Shown piece by piece: positions 8,591 to 16,842 of a DNA stretch of 64,000 nucleotides. Under the pieces are notes generated by a model. The model was not told where the DNA came from. It did not search any database and worked only from the letters and a program-made list of their open reading frames with translations. This stretch comes from an uncultured Acetatifactor sp. Its GTDB lineage: Bacteria; Bacillota; Clostridia; Lachnospirales; Lachnospiraceae. Location: the NCBI GenBank assembly GCA_910584235.1, contig CAJTZD010000010.1:39838-103837 (forward strand), read 5' to 3'. Within the stretch, counting starts at the first letter, position 1; every line of letters starts with the position of its first letter. The position numbers were made by a program, and so were the translations under genes.

Positions 8591-8849
8591 ATGAAAAAGC
8601 CTCTCTGGTCTTGCCTTATGCGCCTTGGCGGCAGCGATCCTTGTGGTCGGCGGGGGACAGTATTATGCGACCGCTATGCCCCGTGCAAATCTGGATGACA
8701 GATATGATACCATTGCCCTGCTCTCGGAGAAGTATTCATCATTATGGCGGTGGCGGAGCGTTCCGATGTGGTTATTCGGATGGAGGACGGAAGATTTTCC
8801 TCCTAAAAGCAAGTGTGTCCTGATCAGGATTGAACAGATGGTGGAATAA
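8591..8849 (+). pseudogene. Possible frameshifted small exported protein
   Basis: A frame ending at 8849 reads ALCALAAAILVVGGGQYYAT, like a signal or membrane segment, followed by about 50 polar residues. It connects to the ATGAAAA start at 8591 only if one A is removed from the A5 run there. No good ribosome site is present. I do not recognise the family, and it may be chance. The rest of the interval 8558-9035 holds only the clpS promoter and a repeat copy. Confidence 0.25.
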
Positions 8850-8937
8850 TAAACAGGATTGGAGTATTCCAGTCCTTTTATTATGCGCTTTTCCCCGGGA
8901 AACCAGGAACCCGTGGGAAGATTGTAAAAAGAAAGAA

Positions 8938-8966
8938 TTGCTATTTTCCGGACAAAGCCTTATACT
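8938..8966 (+). promoter_or_regulatory. Promoter of clpS-clpA
   Basis: TTGCTA (8938-8943) and TATACT (8961-8966) are separated by 17 bp, about 70 bp before the clpS ATG. Confidence 0.55.
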
Positions 8967-9035
8967 GGACATGGTGGCTATGGACAGGCCGCCACGCATT
9001 GTAAAAGCTTACGGAATCAGGATAGGAAGAATGAC

Positions 9036-9335
9036 ATGGCGGTAAAGGGAGAGACAAAGGAAAAAGTAAGGATCAATATACGGGAGCCCAGGCATTACCG
9101 GGTGGTGATGCACAATGACGATTTCACGCCCATGGACTTTGTGGTGGAGATTTTGATGGACATTTTCCACAAAGGCGGGGCGGAGGCGGAGAGACTGATG
9201 CTGATGGTGCATGAGAGCGGCAGGGCGGCAGTGGGGGCGTACCCTTTGGACATTGCAGCCTCAAAGGTGCAGACGGCCCTTGGCCGGGCCAAGGAGGAGG
9301 GGTATCCTTTCCGGATGACCGTGGAGGAGGCATGA
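9036..9335 (+). CDS. clpS: ATP-dependent Clp protease adaptor ClpS
   Basis: A 99-residue protein with the ClpS core YRVVMHNDDFTPMDFVVEIL, whose Asn-Asp pair and Met line the pocket that binds N-terminal Leu, Phe, Tyr or Trp of substrates, followed by the conserved MLMVHESGRAAVG helix region. ClpS delivers N-degron proteins to ClpA-ClpP. The start at 9036 is the second of two nearby ATGs; the one at 9031 runs into a stop after four codons. It overlaps clpA by 4 nt (ATGA), so the two are translationally coupled and presumably made in fixed ratio. Length is normal for the family. Confidence 0.95.
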   Translation: MAVKGETKEKVRINIREPRHYRVVMHNDDFTPMDFVVEILMDIFHKGGAEAERLMLMVHESGRAAVGAYPLDIAASKVQTALGRAKEEGYPFRMTVEEA

Positions 9336-11824
9336 GTATGTATGTATCAAACGAGGTGGCCGAGATCATTGAAAAGGCCTTTTCCCTGGCGAAGAGCGCC
9401 CGCTTCGAATATGTGACGCCGGAGCTGGTGCTGTATGCGGCCTGCCAGAATCCGGTGTTTGCCAGGGCGTTTGCGCAGTGCGGCGGAAGCGCCAGGAAGC
9501 TGGACAGGGATCTGCGGACATACCTGGAGGAATATATGGAGCAGGGGGCGGGGCCGGAGACAGAGCCCCAGCTTTCCCAGGGCATGGGATTAGTGCTTTC
9601 CCAAGGCTGGGAGACGGCCGGGAACAGCAACAAGCCTATGGTGGAACTGGCCCATATTCTCTGTGCTATGTATGGGCTGGAAGAAAGCTATGCGGTGTAT
9701 TATATGCGGGCCCAGGGCGTGGAGCGGGTGGATCTGCTGCGGGAGATGACCATTGCCTCTGAGGAGATTGCAAGAGAGAGCAGACGAAAGCAGGAGGCCC
9801 AAGGGAAAAAGGTTCGCCAGAGCCATGGTGCGGCTGCCGGGACAGGGAATTTCCAGGACAGCACTTTCGGCGGAGAATCCAATGATGAGTCAGGAGGGTC
9901 CGAGGCAGGGGACGAGGAACTATGGAACGATGAGGATGAGTGGGAAGAGGATGACCAGGCCTCTTCCGGGGACAGCTTCTGGCGGCAGTACGCCATCTGC
10001 CTGAACGAGGAGCTGGAGGGGCAAAATCCTTTGATCGGCCGGGCGGAGGAGCTGGAGCGGACCATGCAGATCCTCTGCCGCAAGGAGAAGAACAATCCTC
10101 TGCACATCGGGGAGCCGGGAGTGGGCAAGACTGCCGTCACATACGGCCTGGCCAGGCTCCTGAATGAGGGACAGGTGCCAAAGCCTTTGGCGGGAGCGAA
10201 GATTTTCGCGCTGGATTTGGGCAGCCTCCTTGCGGGCACCCAGTACAGGGGCGATTTCGAGAAGCGCTTTAAGCGGGTCATGGACAGCATTGCGGACGAA
10301 GACAATCCAATCGTGTATATCGACGAAATCCACAACATCGTAGGCGCTGGGGCCGTGAACGGCGGCAGCTTTGACGTCTCCAATATGCTAAAGCCTTATC
10401 TGGCCCAGGGGCATATCCGTTTTATTGGCGCCACTACCTATGAGGAATACAAAAAACATTTTGAGAAAAATAAAAGCCTGGTAAGGCGTTTTCAGAATAT
10501 CGACATCAATGAGCCTGACAGGGCAGACGCCATCCGTATCCTGGAAGGCCTCAAAGATACTTACGAGGCTTTCCACGGTGTGCGCTATGAAGAGGGCGTG
10601 CTGGAATATGCGGTGGAAATGAGCGCAAAATATATAAACGAAAGATATCTGCCGGACAAGGCCATTGACCTCATTGACGAGGCCGGCGCTTACCGCAGGC
10701 TTCATCCGCTGCCCGCATCCGGGCAGCAGGGAGCGCTGCCGGGAGAAAGCGCAGATGGAAAGGCCGCCCCGGAAGCAGACGAGACTTCAGGAGTTGTTAT
10801 GGGAAAACAGACGGTTGGCAGAGAACTAATAGACGAAATATTGTCGAATAGCTGCCATATCCCCAAACAGGCAGTGGAGAGCGACGAGACGGCTGCCCTT
10901 GCCACCCTGGAGCCGCGCCTGAAAGCAAGAGTATTCGGCCAGGACGAGGCTATTTCCCAGGTAGTCAATGCCGTCAAGTTCTCACGGGCAGGACTTCTGG
11001 AGGAGGGGAAGCCTCTGGCCAGCCTCCTTTTCGTAGGACCCACCGGCGTGGGCAAGACAGAGATCGCAAAGAGCCTGGCTGACGAGCTGGGTATCCGGCT
11101 GATTCGGTTTGATATGAGCGAATATGAGGAGAAGCATGCCGTGGCCAAGCTCATCGGCGCACCGGCAGGGTATGTGGGCTATGAAGAGGGGGGCCTGCTG
11201 ACGGAGGAAATCCGCAAAAATCCCCATGCCGTCCTTTTGCTGGACGAGATCGAGAAAGCCCATCCCGATATCTACAATATCCTGCTGCAGGTATTTGATT
11301 ACGCTACGCTGACAGACAACCAGGGCAGAAAAGCGGATTTCCGAAACGTGATCATTATCATGACCTCCAATGCCGGGGCCAGCCGGATAGGAAAGCACGG
11401 CATCGGTTTCCAGGGACGGGACACAGGCAGCGAAATCCTCTTAGAGGAGGTAAAACGGATCTTTCAGCCGGAGTTTCGCAACCGCCTAAACCGGATCGTG
11501 GTATTCCGGGGAATGGATGAGGAGATGGCAGAGCGGATCGTGGATAAGAAGCTTGGTGAGCTGGCAGAGATGCTTTTACGGAAAAACGTACATCTGTCCG
11601 CGGACCCTGAGGCAAGGATGCTTGCGCGGAAGAAAGGCATCAGCGCGGAATATGGGGCCAGAGAGATAGAGAGAGTGATCCAGGGGGAGATCAAACCTCT
11701 TTTGGTGGACGAGATTCTGTTCGGGGCTCTCAGGGAGGGCGGAAGCTGCATGTTGACGGCCAAAGAGGCGAAATTCCTGCTTGAGCTGGCGCCGGACAAT
11801 ACTGCCGCCGCGGGTTTCGGATGA
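9332..11824 (+). CDS. clpA: ATP-dependent Clp protease ATP-binding subunit ClpA
   Basis: An 830-residue Hsp100 unfoldase that feeds substrates to ClpP. It has an N-domain (residues 1-140), an unusual acidic linker at about 180-215 (runs of Asp, Glu and Ser), a first AAA+ module with Walker A GEPGVGKT (about residue 260) and Walker B VYIDEIHN, and a second with GPTGVGKT (about 569) and LLLDEIEKAHPD. The long coiled-coil middle domain of ClpB and the shorter one of ClpC are absent between the modules, which together with the upstream clpS supports ClpA rather than ClpC or ClpB. The ClpP-binding loop was not located with certainty. Downstream lies aat. Confidence 0.93.
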   Translation: MSMYVSNEVAEIIEKAFSLAKSARFEYVTPELVLYAACQNPVFARAFAQCGGSARKLDRDLRTYLEEYMEQGAGPETEPQLSQGMGLVLSQGWETAGNSNKPMVELAHILCAMYGLEESYAVYYMRAQGVERVDLLREMTIASEEIARESRRKQEAQGKKVRQSHGAAAGTGNFQDSTFGGESNDESGGSEAGDEELWNDEDEWEEDDQASSGDSFWRQYAICLNEELEGQNPLIGRAEELERTMQILCRKEKNNPLHIGEPGVGKTAVTYGLARLLNEGQVPKPLAGAKIFALDLGSLLAGTQYRGDFEKRFKRVMDSIADEDNPIVYIDEIHNIVGAGAVNGGSFDVSNMLKPYLAQGHIRFIGATTYEEYKKHFEKNKSLVRRFQNIDINEPDRADAIRILEGLKDTYEAFHGVRYEEGVLEYAVEMSAKYINERYLPDKAIDLIDEAGAYRRLHPLPASGQQGALPGESADGKAAPEADETSGVVMGKQTVGRELIDEILSNSCHIPKQAVESDETAALATLEPRLKARVFGQDEAISQVVNAVKFSRAGLLEEGKPLASLLFVGPTGVGKTEIAKSLADELGIRLIRFDMSEYEEKHAVAKLIGAPAGYVGYEEGGLLTEEIRKNPHAVLLLDEIEKAHPDIYNILLQVFDYATLTDNQGRKADFRNVIIIMTSNAGASRIGKHGIGFQGRDTGSEILLEEVKRIFQPEFRNRLNRIVVFRGMDEEMAERIVDKKLGELAEMLLRKNVHLSADPEARMLARKKGISAEYGAREIERVIQGEIKPLLVDEILFGALREGGSCMLTAKEAKFLLELAPDNTAAAGFG

Positions 11825-11897
11825 ATGCTCCGGGATACAAGAGAACAGGACGGCACAAAGGGGACAAGCAGATTTGACAGAAAGAGAGATGACATAT

Positions 11898-12551
11898 ATG
11901 CCGGTTTATCGGCTGAATCCGGATGAGGTTTCCTTTCCGAATCCTATGTATGCCCGCCGGGACGGACTGTTGGCGGTGGGCGGAGACCTAAGCGTGGAGA
12001 GGCTTTTGCTGGCCTACACCCACGGAATCTTTCCATGGTACGATCCCGGGGAGGAGATCCTCTGGTGGTGCCCCAGGGAACGGTTTGTTATTTTTCCGGG
12101 GGAGATACATATTTCCCGCTCCATGCGGAAATATTGGAAGAAACACAAGCTCAGACTGGAGCTGAACAGAGATTTTGCGGACACCATGCACAGATGCCGT
12201 ATCATGCGGGAATTTCGGGAGGGAACATGGATTTCCGATGAGATGGAGGAGGGATATCTGCGCCTCCATCAGGCAGGCTATGCGGTCAGCGTGGAGGTAT
12301 TCGAGGACGGCGGGCTTGCGGGGGGCCTGTACGGCGTGTCCGTGGGAAAATGCTTTTTCGGGGAGAGCATGTTCTCGGAAAAGGAGAACGGCTCCAAGGC
12401 AGCGCTGATCGCTTTTGCCGGACTGCTGGAGCAGAGCGGCTTTCTGCTGATGGACTGCCAGTTCCATACGGAGCATCTGGAGAGTATGGGCGGGCGGTAT
12501 ATTTCCTGGGAGGAATATGACAGGATGCTGGAAGAGGGGACGGGCCGCTAG
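11898..12551 (+). CDS. aat: Leucyl/phenylalanyl-tRNA--protein transferase
   Basis: A 217-residue L/F-transferase that adds Leu or Phe from aminoacyl-tRNA to N-terminal Lys or Arg, creating the N-degron read by ClpS. Recognisable motifs are FPNP near the start, GLLAVGGDLS, GIFPWYDPGEEILWWCPRERFV, and SMFSEKENGSK with LMDCQFHTEHLESMGG near the end. The ATG at 11898 has GAGAG 7 nt upstream; an alternative ATG at 11889 would add three residues, and a longer frame from 11781 only overlaps clpA. It lies 73 nt after clpA, so one operon is likely. Having clpS, clpA and aat together gives a complete N-degron branch. Confidence 0.93.
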   Translation: MPVYRLNPDEVSFPNPMYARRDGLLAVGGDLSVERLLLAYTHGIFPWYDPGEEILWWCPRERFVIFPGEIHISRSMRKYWKKHKLRLELNRDFADTMHRCRIMREFREGTWISDEMEEGYLRLHQAGYAVSVEVFEDGGLAGGLYGVSVGKCFFGESMFSEKENGSKAALIAFAGLLEQSGFLLMDCQFHTEHLESMGGRYISWEEYDRMLEEGTGR

Positions 12552-12760
12552 ACAGATAGCGTTCTGCCAGTCTGTGAAAAGCCGAATGGGAAGAAATATG
12601 GAAACAAACAGAAAGAAACGGACAGATGATGTCAAGAGGAGCGGCCTGTGAATAAAGCGAGAGGATATGCGGCGGATCAAAGGAAAGGGTGCCATGTCCT
12701 GGGCGGGCAAGGCAGACTTCAGGACAGGATAGTCAGGTGCATGAAAGCGAGGTGCGCGGA

Positions 12761-14119
12761 ATGAGATTGCGGAGCAGAGTGGCGATATGGTGCGGCAAGC
12801 TTGTCTGTACGGTGAGCCGCGGGCTGGGAAAAGGAAACGGCTCTTCCCTCCCCGGGCGGGTGGCCAGGAAGATCGACCCGGAGATTCTGTCGGTGATGAG
12901 CGGTATGGTGCGGGAGAAGATCATCGCGGTCACAGGGACAAACGGGAAGACCACTACCACCAGCCTTTTGGCTCATGTGCTGAGCCAGTCCGGGAAAAAG
13001 GTGGTCTGGAACAGGATGGGAGCCAATCTCATGGACGGCGCCGTGTCCTCCTTTGTGCTGGCGGCAAAGAAAAGCGGGAAGCTGGACGCGGACTATGCCT
13101 GTATCGAAGTGGACGAGATGGCTTCCGTGAGAGTCTTTCCCGGGCTAAAGCCGGACTGTGTGCTGGTGACCAATATTTTCAGAGACCAATTGGACCGCAC
13201 CTGCGAGGTGGATATTACCTGCGGCCAGATTCAAAAGGCCATGGAGACTGTGCCGGAGGCGATACTGATCACAAACTGTGACGATATCTGTTCCTTTACA
13301 TTGGCTGCCGGCTGCAAAAATCGGAAGCTTACTTACGGCATCGGAGAGCGTATCGCTGACGATATGCCTGTAGGAACGGGGGAGAGCGTCTTCTGTCCCT
13401 CCTGCGGCTGCCGCCTGGAATACGACGTAATCCACTATGGGCAGCTGGGGGTCTATCACTGCCCGGAATGCGGACTGGCGCGTCCGGAGCCCGACATGAC
13501 CGTGACGGATGTGGTGTTTGAGGACGGAACCTATTCCTTTACATTGGACGGCAGGAGAATTGTCTCCGGCGCCCAGGCGCCTTATAATGTATACAATACC
13601 CTCAGTGTCTATACGGCTCTTTTGGCGGCGGACGGGCCCAGGGACGGATTTGAACAGGCCATAGGGCGTTTTGACTACGGCAATAACAGAGAATGCGCCT
13701 ACCGGATAGACGGAGCTCGTGTGCAGCTGTATCTGACCAAGAATCCCGTGGGATTCCAGCAGAAGATTTTCCTGATCCGCAGGGATCCGAAGCCTAAGGA
13801 TATCGTGATCCAGATCAATGATACGGTGTTGGACGGAGAGGATGTGTCCTGGCTGTGGGATGTGGATTTTGGCTATCTGCACGAGGCCGCGGTGGCCTCC
13901 ATCGTCACTGTGGGAAGCAGGGGGGCGGATATGGAGGTGCGCTTAAAGTACGAGGATATCGCCAGCCGCTGCGGCACGGAGCTCAAAGAGACCGTGGAGG
14001 AGCTCACAAAGCGCGGAAGCAGGAACCTCTATATCATCACCAACTACTCCGGCCTGTATCCTGCGATTAAAATGCTGGAGGAAATGCAGGCTGCCGGAAA
14101 GGAGGGCATGGAGAGATGA
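12761..14119 (+). CDS. murT: Lipid II isoglutaminyl synthase subunit MurT
   Basis: A 452-residue Mur-ligase-like protein. It has a P-loop GTNGKTTTTSLLAHVLS, an inserted four-cysteine zinc ribbon (CPSCGC ... CPECGL, residues about 212-241), and the MurT C-terminal domain (NPVGFQQ, NYSGLYPAI). With GatD it amidates the alpha-carboxyl of D-Glu in lipid II to D-isoglutamine, using ATP and ammonia from glutamine. The start at 12761 has GAGGTG 6 nt upstream and begins MRLRSRVAIWCGK; the in-frame ATG at 12689 has no such site. It overlaps gatD by 4 nt. The 209-bp gap after aat contains no clear gene or promoter. Confidence 0.93.
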   Translation: MRLRSRVAIWCGKLVCTVSRGLGKGNGSSLPGRVARKIDPEILSVMSGMVREKIIAVTGTNGKTTTTSLLAHVLSQSGKKVVWNRMGANLMDGAVSSFVLAAKKSGKLDADYACIEVDEMASVRVFPGLKPDCVLVTNIFRDQLDRTCEVDITCGQIQKAMETVPEAILITNCDDICSFTLAAGCKNRKLTYGIGERIADDMPVGTGESVFCPSCGCRLEYDVIHYGQLGVYHCPECGLARPEPDMTVTDVVFEDGTYSFTLDGRRIVSGAQAPYNVYNTLSVYTALLAADGPRDGFEQAIGRFDYGNNRECAYRIDGARVQLYLTKNPVGFQQKIFLIRRDPKPKDIVIQINDTVLDGEDVSWLWDVDFGYLHEAAVASIVTVGSRGADMEVRLKYEDIASRCGTELKETVEELTKRGSRNLYIITNYSGLYPAIKMLEEMQAAGKEGMER

Positions 14120-14844
14120 AAGTGACCATAGGACATCTGTATCCGGACCTGTTTAATCTGTACGGCGACAGCGGAAATGTCCAGTGCATGAAAAAGCGCC
14201 TTGTCTGGAGGGGCATGGAAGCGGAGGTGCTGCCTTTGGGCGCCGGAGAAGAGATCGACTTCGGAAAGCTGGATATCCTGGTCTGGGGAGGGGGCTCGGA
14301 CAGAGGGCAGGCTCTGGCCGTGGACTATCTGAACCGGATACAGCCCGATTTCAAACAGTATGTGGAAGATGGTGGCGTAGTCCTGGCTGTATGCGGCGCA
14401 TTTCAGCTTTTGGGAAAATACTACAAGGCAGGGGAAGAGATCATAAAGGGGCTTGATATTCTGGACATTTATACCGAGCGCTGCGACCAGCGCCTGGTGG
14501 GGAATATCGTTTTGGAGAGTCCGCTTTCCGATACACCGGTGGTGGGGTTCGAGAACCATGCGGGGCGTACCGTCATCGGAGACTGCACGCCCTTTGGAAA
14601 GGTGCTTTACGGCAGAGGCAATACCGGGGACGGCGGCTATGAGGGGGTTGTTTACAAAAATGTAATCGGCACCTATCTCCACGGCCCCCTCCTGCCGAAG
14701 AATCCGCAGATCTGCGACTGGTTCCTGAAAAAGGCCCTGGAGCGCAGATATGGTGGGGACGCTGCGCTCACGGAACTCTCCGACGAGCCGGAGCTTCGCG
14801 CCAACCGGAACATGGTAAAGCGGCTGGGATGTGATAAGAAATGA
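14116..14844 (+). CDS. gatD: Lipid II isoglutaminyl synthase glutaminase subunit GatD
   Basis: A 242-residue class I glutamine amidotransferase of the CobB/CobQ type that supplies ammonia to MurT. It begins with HLYPDLFNLYGDSGN, has the WGGGSDRGQ loop, the catalytic Cys93 in LAVCGAFQLLG and the catalytic His189 in GTYLHGPLLPKNP. The length matches Staphylococcus GatD. Its ATG overlaps the murT stop by 4 nt, consistent with a stoichiometric complex in the cytoplasm. It ends 12 nt from the convergent subtilase gene. Confidence 0.93.
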   Translation: MKVTIGHLYPDLFNLYGDSGNVQCMKKRLVWRGMEAEVLPLGAGEEIDFGKLDILVWGGGSDRGQALAVDYLNRIQPDFKQYVEDGGVVLAVCGAFQLLGKYYKAGEEIIKGLDILDIYTERCDQRLVGNIVLESPLSDTPVVGFENHAGRTVIGDCTPFGKVLYGRGNTGDGGYEGVVYKNVIGTYLHGPLLPKNPQICDWFLKKALERRYGGDAALTELSDEPELRANRNMVKRLGCDKK

Positions 14845-14855
14845 CGGAAGCTTTT

Positions 14856-16718
14856 CTACTGGGGCAGGCTGCCCGCAGCACACAATCCGCCCCAGCCTAC
14901 CCGGCTGTTGGGATATTCATATTCGCCCCGGAGGGCTCTGGCCCCGGCGCGCAGATAAGCTTTTACTTTTTCACCATATAAAAACACATCGTTTCCCCGT
15001 ACAATCCCCCACTCCATCAGCAGCGCACAGCTTCCCGACACAATGGGCGTGGCAAAGGAGGTTCCGGTCATGGGGGTATAGCCGCCGTAGATATCCGGCG
15101 CGATGACGCCTACACCCGGCGCGGCCAGATCCGGCTTAGCCAGCCCTGCCGCCACCACGCCTATGGTCCGGTTGGCATCGGCGTAGCCTCTGCCGGAGAA
15201 ATCCGCATAGGCCTCATAGGTGCTGTCATAAGCGCCCACGGAGATTACCTTTGCCGCGGTGGAGGGTATGGTCAGGGTCACTTCCGGCGTGGAACGGTAG
15301 AAGCCGGTGCCGGAAGCGCGCACTACGGCGGAGGGCAGATAGAAATAGTACCGCCCGGTGACCACCTGCAGAGGTTCTATGCGGATGGTCCACACGCCGC
15401 TGTTGATGTAAGTCTGACCTATGGGCAGCATCTCAAAGTAGATTTCCTCCGCCACCGCATAGGGCGCGGGATTTCCGAAATACACCATAATTTCCGTCTG
15501 CTCCAGCCTGAGGGTGTATTTCCCGCCGTCGATCATGGCGGGCAGCTGGGTCTCCTGCCCGCCCGGAGAACGCAGGAAAATGCGGTAGGTATCGCAGTAA
15601 TTCTTCCAGAGCTGGACATTCAGGGTGCGCTCGTATTCTGCCACGGCAAGCTCCACGGAGGCGGGCCTTGCGACGGGGCCTACGCGACTGGGAACGCCGT
15701 CCCCGCCGCCTGTGGGATTCTCCTGCAAAAGGCTTCCGGACAGATGGCCTGCGCTGTTTCCCTCGTTTCCCGCACCCACGCAGATGACAGTGCGGCCGAT
15801 TTCGGCAGCGTTGTCCAGAAAGCGCTCGATCAGTGAGCTTCCGTCGTGGGCCCCGTAAGTATTGCCGAAACTTAAGTTGATGACCAGGGGCATCTGCAGC
15901 TCTATGGCTTTTTGGATGGCATAGGTCACGGCGCGCATGATTTCCGTGGTTCTGGGAAAGGAGGCGGCGTCGGGCAGGCCCAGCTTGACGATCAGAAGCT
16001 CCGCTTCGGGCGCCACGCCCTGGTAGACAGAGGTGCTTCCGGCGGCAATCCCTGCTACCGCCGTGCCGTGTCCGCTTGCGTCCACGCTGGGCAGCAACTG
16101 GAATTGTTCCTGCTCCGTGGAGGCAGCCAGAGCCTGATTGATCCGGGCGGAATCGAACTCCACTCCCATCCGGTAACCGTCCGGCGGACGGCGTACTGGG
16201 GGGAGTTGTGCCTGGGCATCCGGCCGCAGGGTCTGATCCCATAAAAAACGGATTCTGGTACTGCCGTCCGGATGGCGGAATTCCGACAACTTATAATCGA
16301 TCCCACTGTCCAAAACCGCCACCAGCACACCTGCTCCGGACAGGTTCGGCTCCCGCAGCGTGACCTGGGCGATACAGGAATTGTCCGTGGGCATTTCCGC
16401 CTCATAGAAATACCGTTTCGGCTTTTCCACATATTCGATCTCTTCCAGTTCCGCTACCCTGTCCACCAGCTGTTCCGGCACTGTCAGCACGGCATAGCCG
16501 GCAATGAGATATTCCACATCTACCCCCAAAGCTTCCAGCATATCCAGGCTGCCGTGATACTTTACGATGAGCTCCCATGTGCGGTTTTCCGTGTGAAATC
16601 CTACGTTCAGTTCTTCCGTCTGAACCCTGATTTCCTCCGGGGTCAATAAGGCCAACTGCAGCAAATCCTCCAGTTTCTGATTCAAAGCACTCCCCCTTAC
16701 AGACGATTCCTCTTTCAT
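14856..16718 (-). CDS. S8 (subtilisin-like) serine peptidase, possibly CspABC-related
   Basis: A 620-residue subtilase with a complete triad: Asp137 (VAVLDSGIDY), His217 (DASGHGTAVAGIAAG) and Ser554 (MTGTSFATPIVSGS), plus the oxyanion Asn318 (GAGNEGN). A jelly-roll-like insert of about 170 residues lies between His and Ser (340-490), the arrangement seen in Csp germination proteases and related clostridial subtilases. There is no signal peptide; the first 120 residues could be a prodomain ending near VEKPKRYFYEAEMP. It may therefore act in the cytoplasm or forespore, or leave by a non-Sec route. No strong ribosome site precedes the ATG. It faces away from the GH3 gene. Confidence 0.85.
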   Translation of the reverse strand: MKEESSVRGSALNQKLEDLLQLALLTPEEIRVQTEELNVGFHTENRTWELIVKYHGSLDMLEALGVDVEYLIAGYAVLTVPEQLVDRVAELEEIEYVEKPKRYFYEAEMPTDNSCIAQVTLREPNLSGAGVLVAVLDSGIDYKLSEFRHPDGSTRIRFLWDQTLRPDAQAQLPPVRRPPDGYRMGVEFDSARINQALAASTEQEQFQLLPSVDASGHGTAVAGIAAGSTSVYQGVAPEAELLIVKLGLPDAASFPRTTEIMRAVTYAIQKAIELQMPLVINLSFGNTYGAHDGSSLIERFLDNAAEIGRTVICVGAGNEGNSAGHLSGSLLQENPTGGGDGVPSRVGPVARPASVELAVAEYERTLNVQLWKNYCDTYRIFLRSPGGQETQLPAMIDGGKYTLRLEQTEIMVYFGNPAPYAVAEEIYFEMLPIGQTYINSGVWTIRIEPLQVVTGRYYFYLPSAVVRASGTGFYRSTPEVTLTIPSTAAKVISVGAYDSTYEAYADFSGRGYADANRTIGVVAAGLAKPDLAAPGVGVIAPDIYGGYTPMTGTSFATPIVSGSCALLMEWGIVRGNDVFLYGEKVKAYLRAGARALRGEYEYPNSRVGWGGLCAAGSLPQ

Positions 16719-16842
16719 ACTATGCGGTGAGACAGAAAAACAAGAACCGTATTTGCAAAAAATTTATAAGGAAAAAAATCCTGTCCTGTGGTACAATAAG
16801 AATACCTGTAAAAACTGGAAACAGCATGACGGAGGAAACAAG

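Larger units (their letters stand above)
7809..8910. repeat. 14-bp direct repeat flanking the nuclease debris
   Basis: GGGAAACCAGGAAC occurs at 7809-7822 and again at 8897-8910. Both copies are followed by a related GGGAA-GAT segment. Nothing resembling a transposase or terminal inverted repeats was seen between them. Confidence 0.55.

Noticed and set aside
16808..16824. Inverted copy of the TTTCCAG-T box before GH3
   Set aside because: Only the right half matches (reverse strand), the T run is short, and no promoter lies at the expected distance, so it was not counted as a site.
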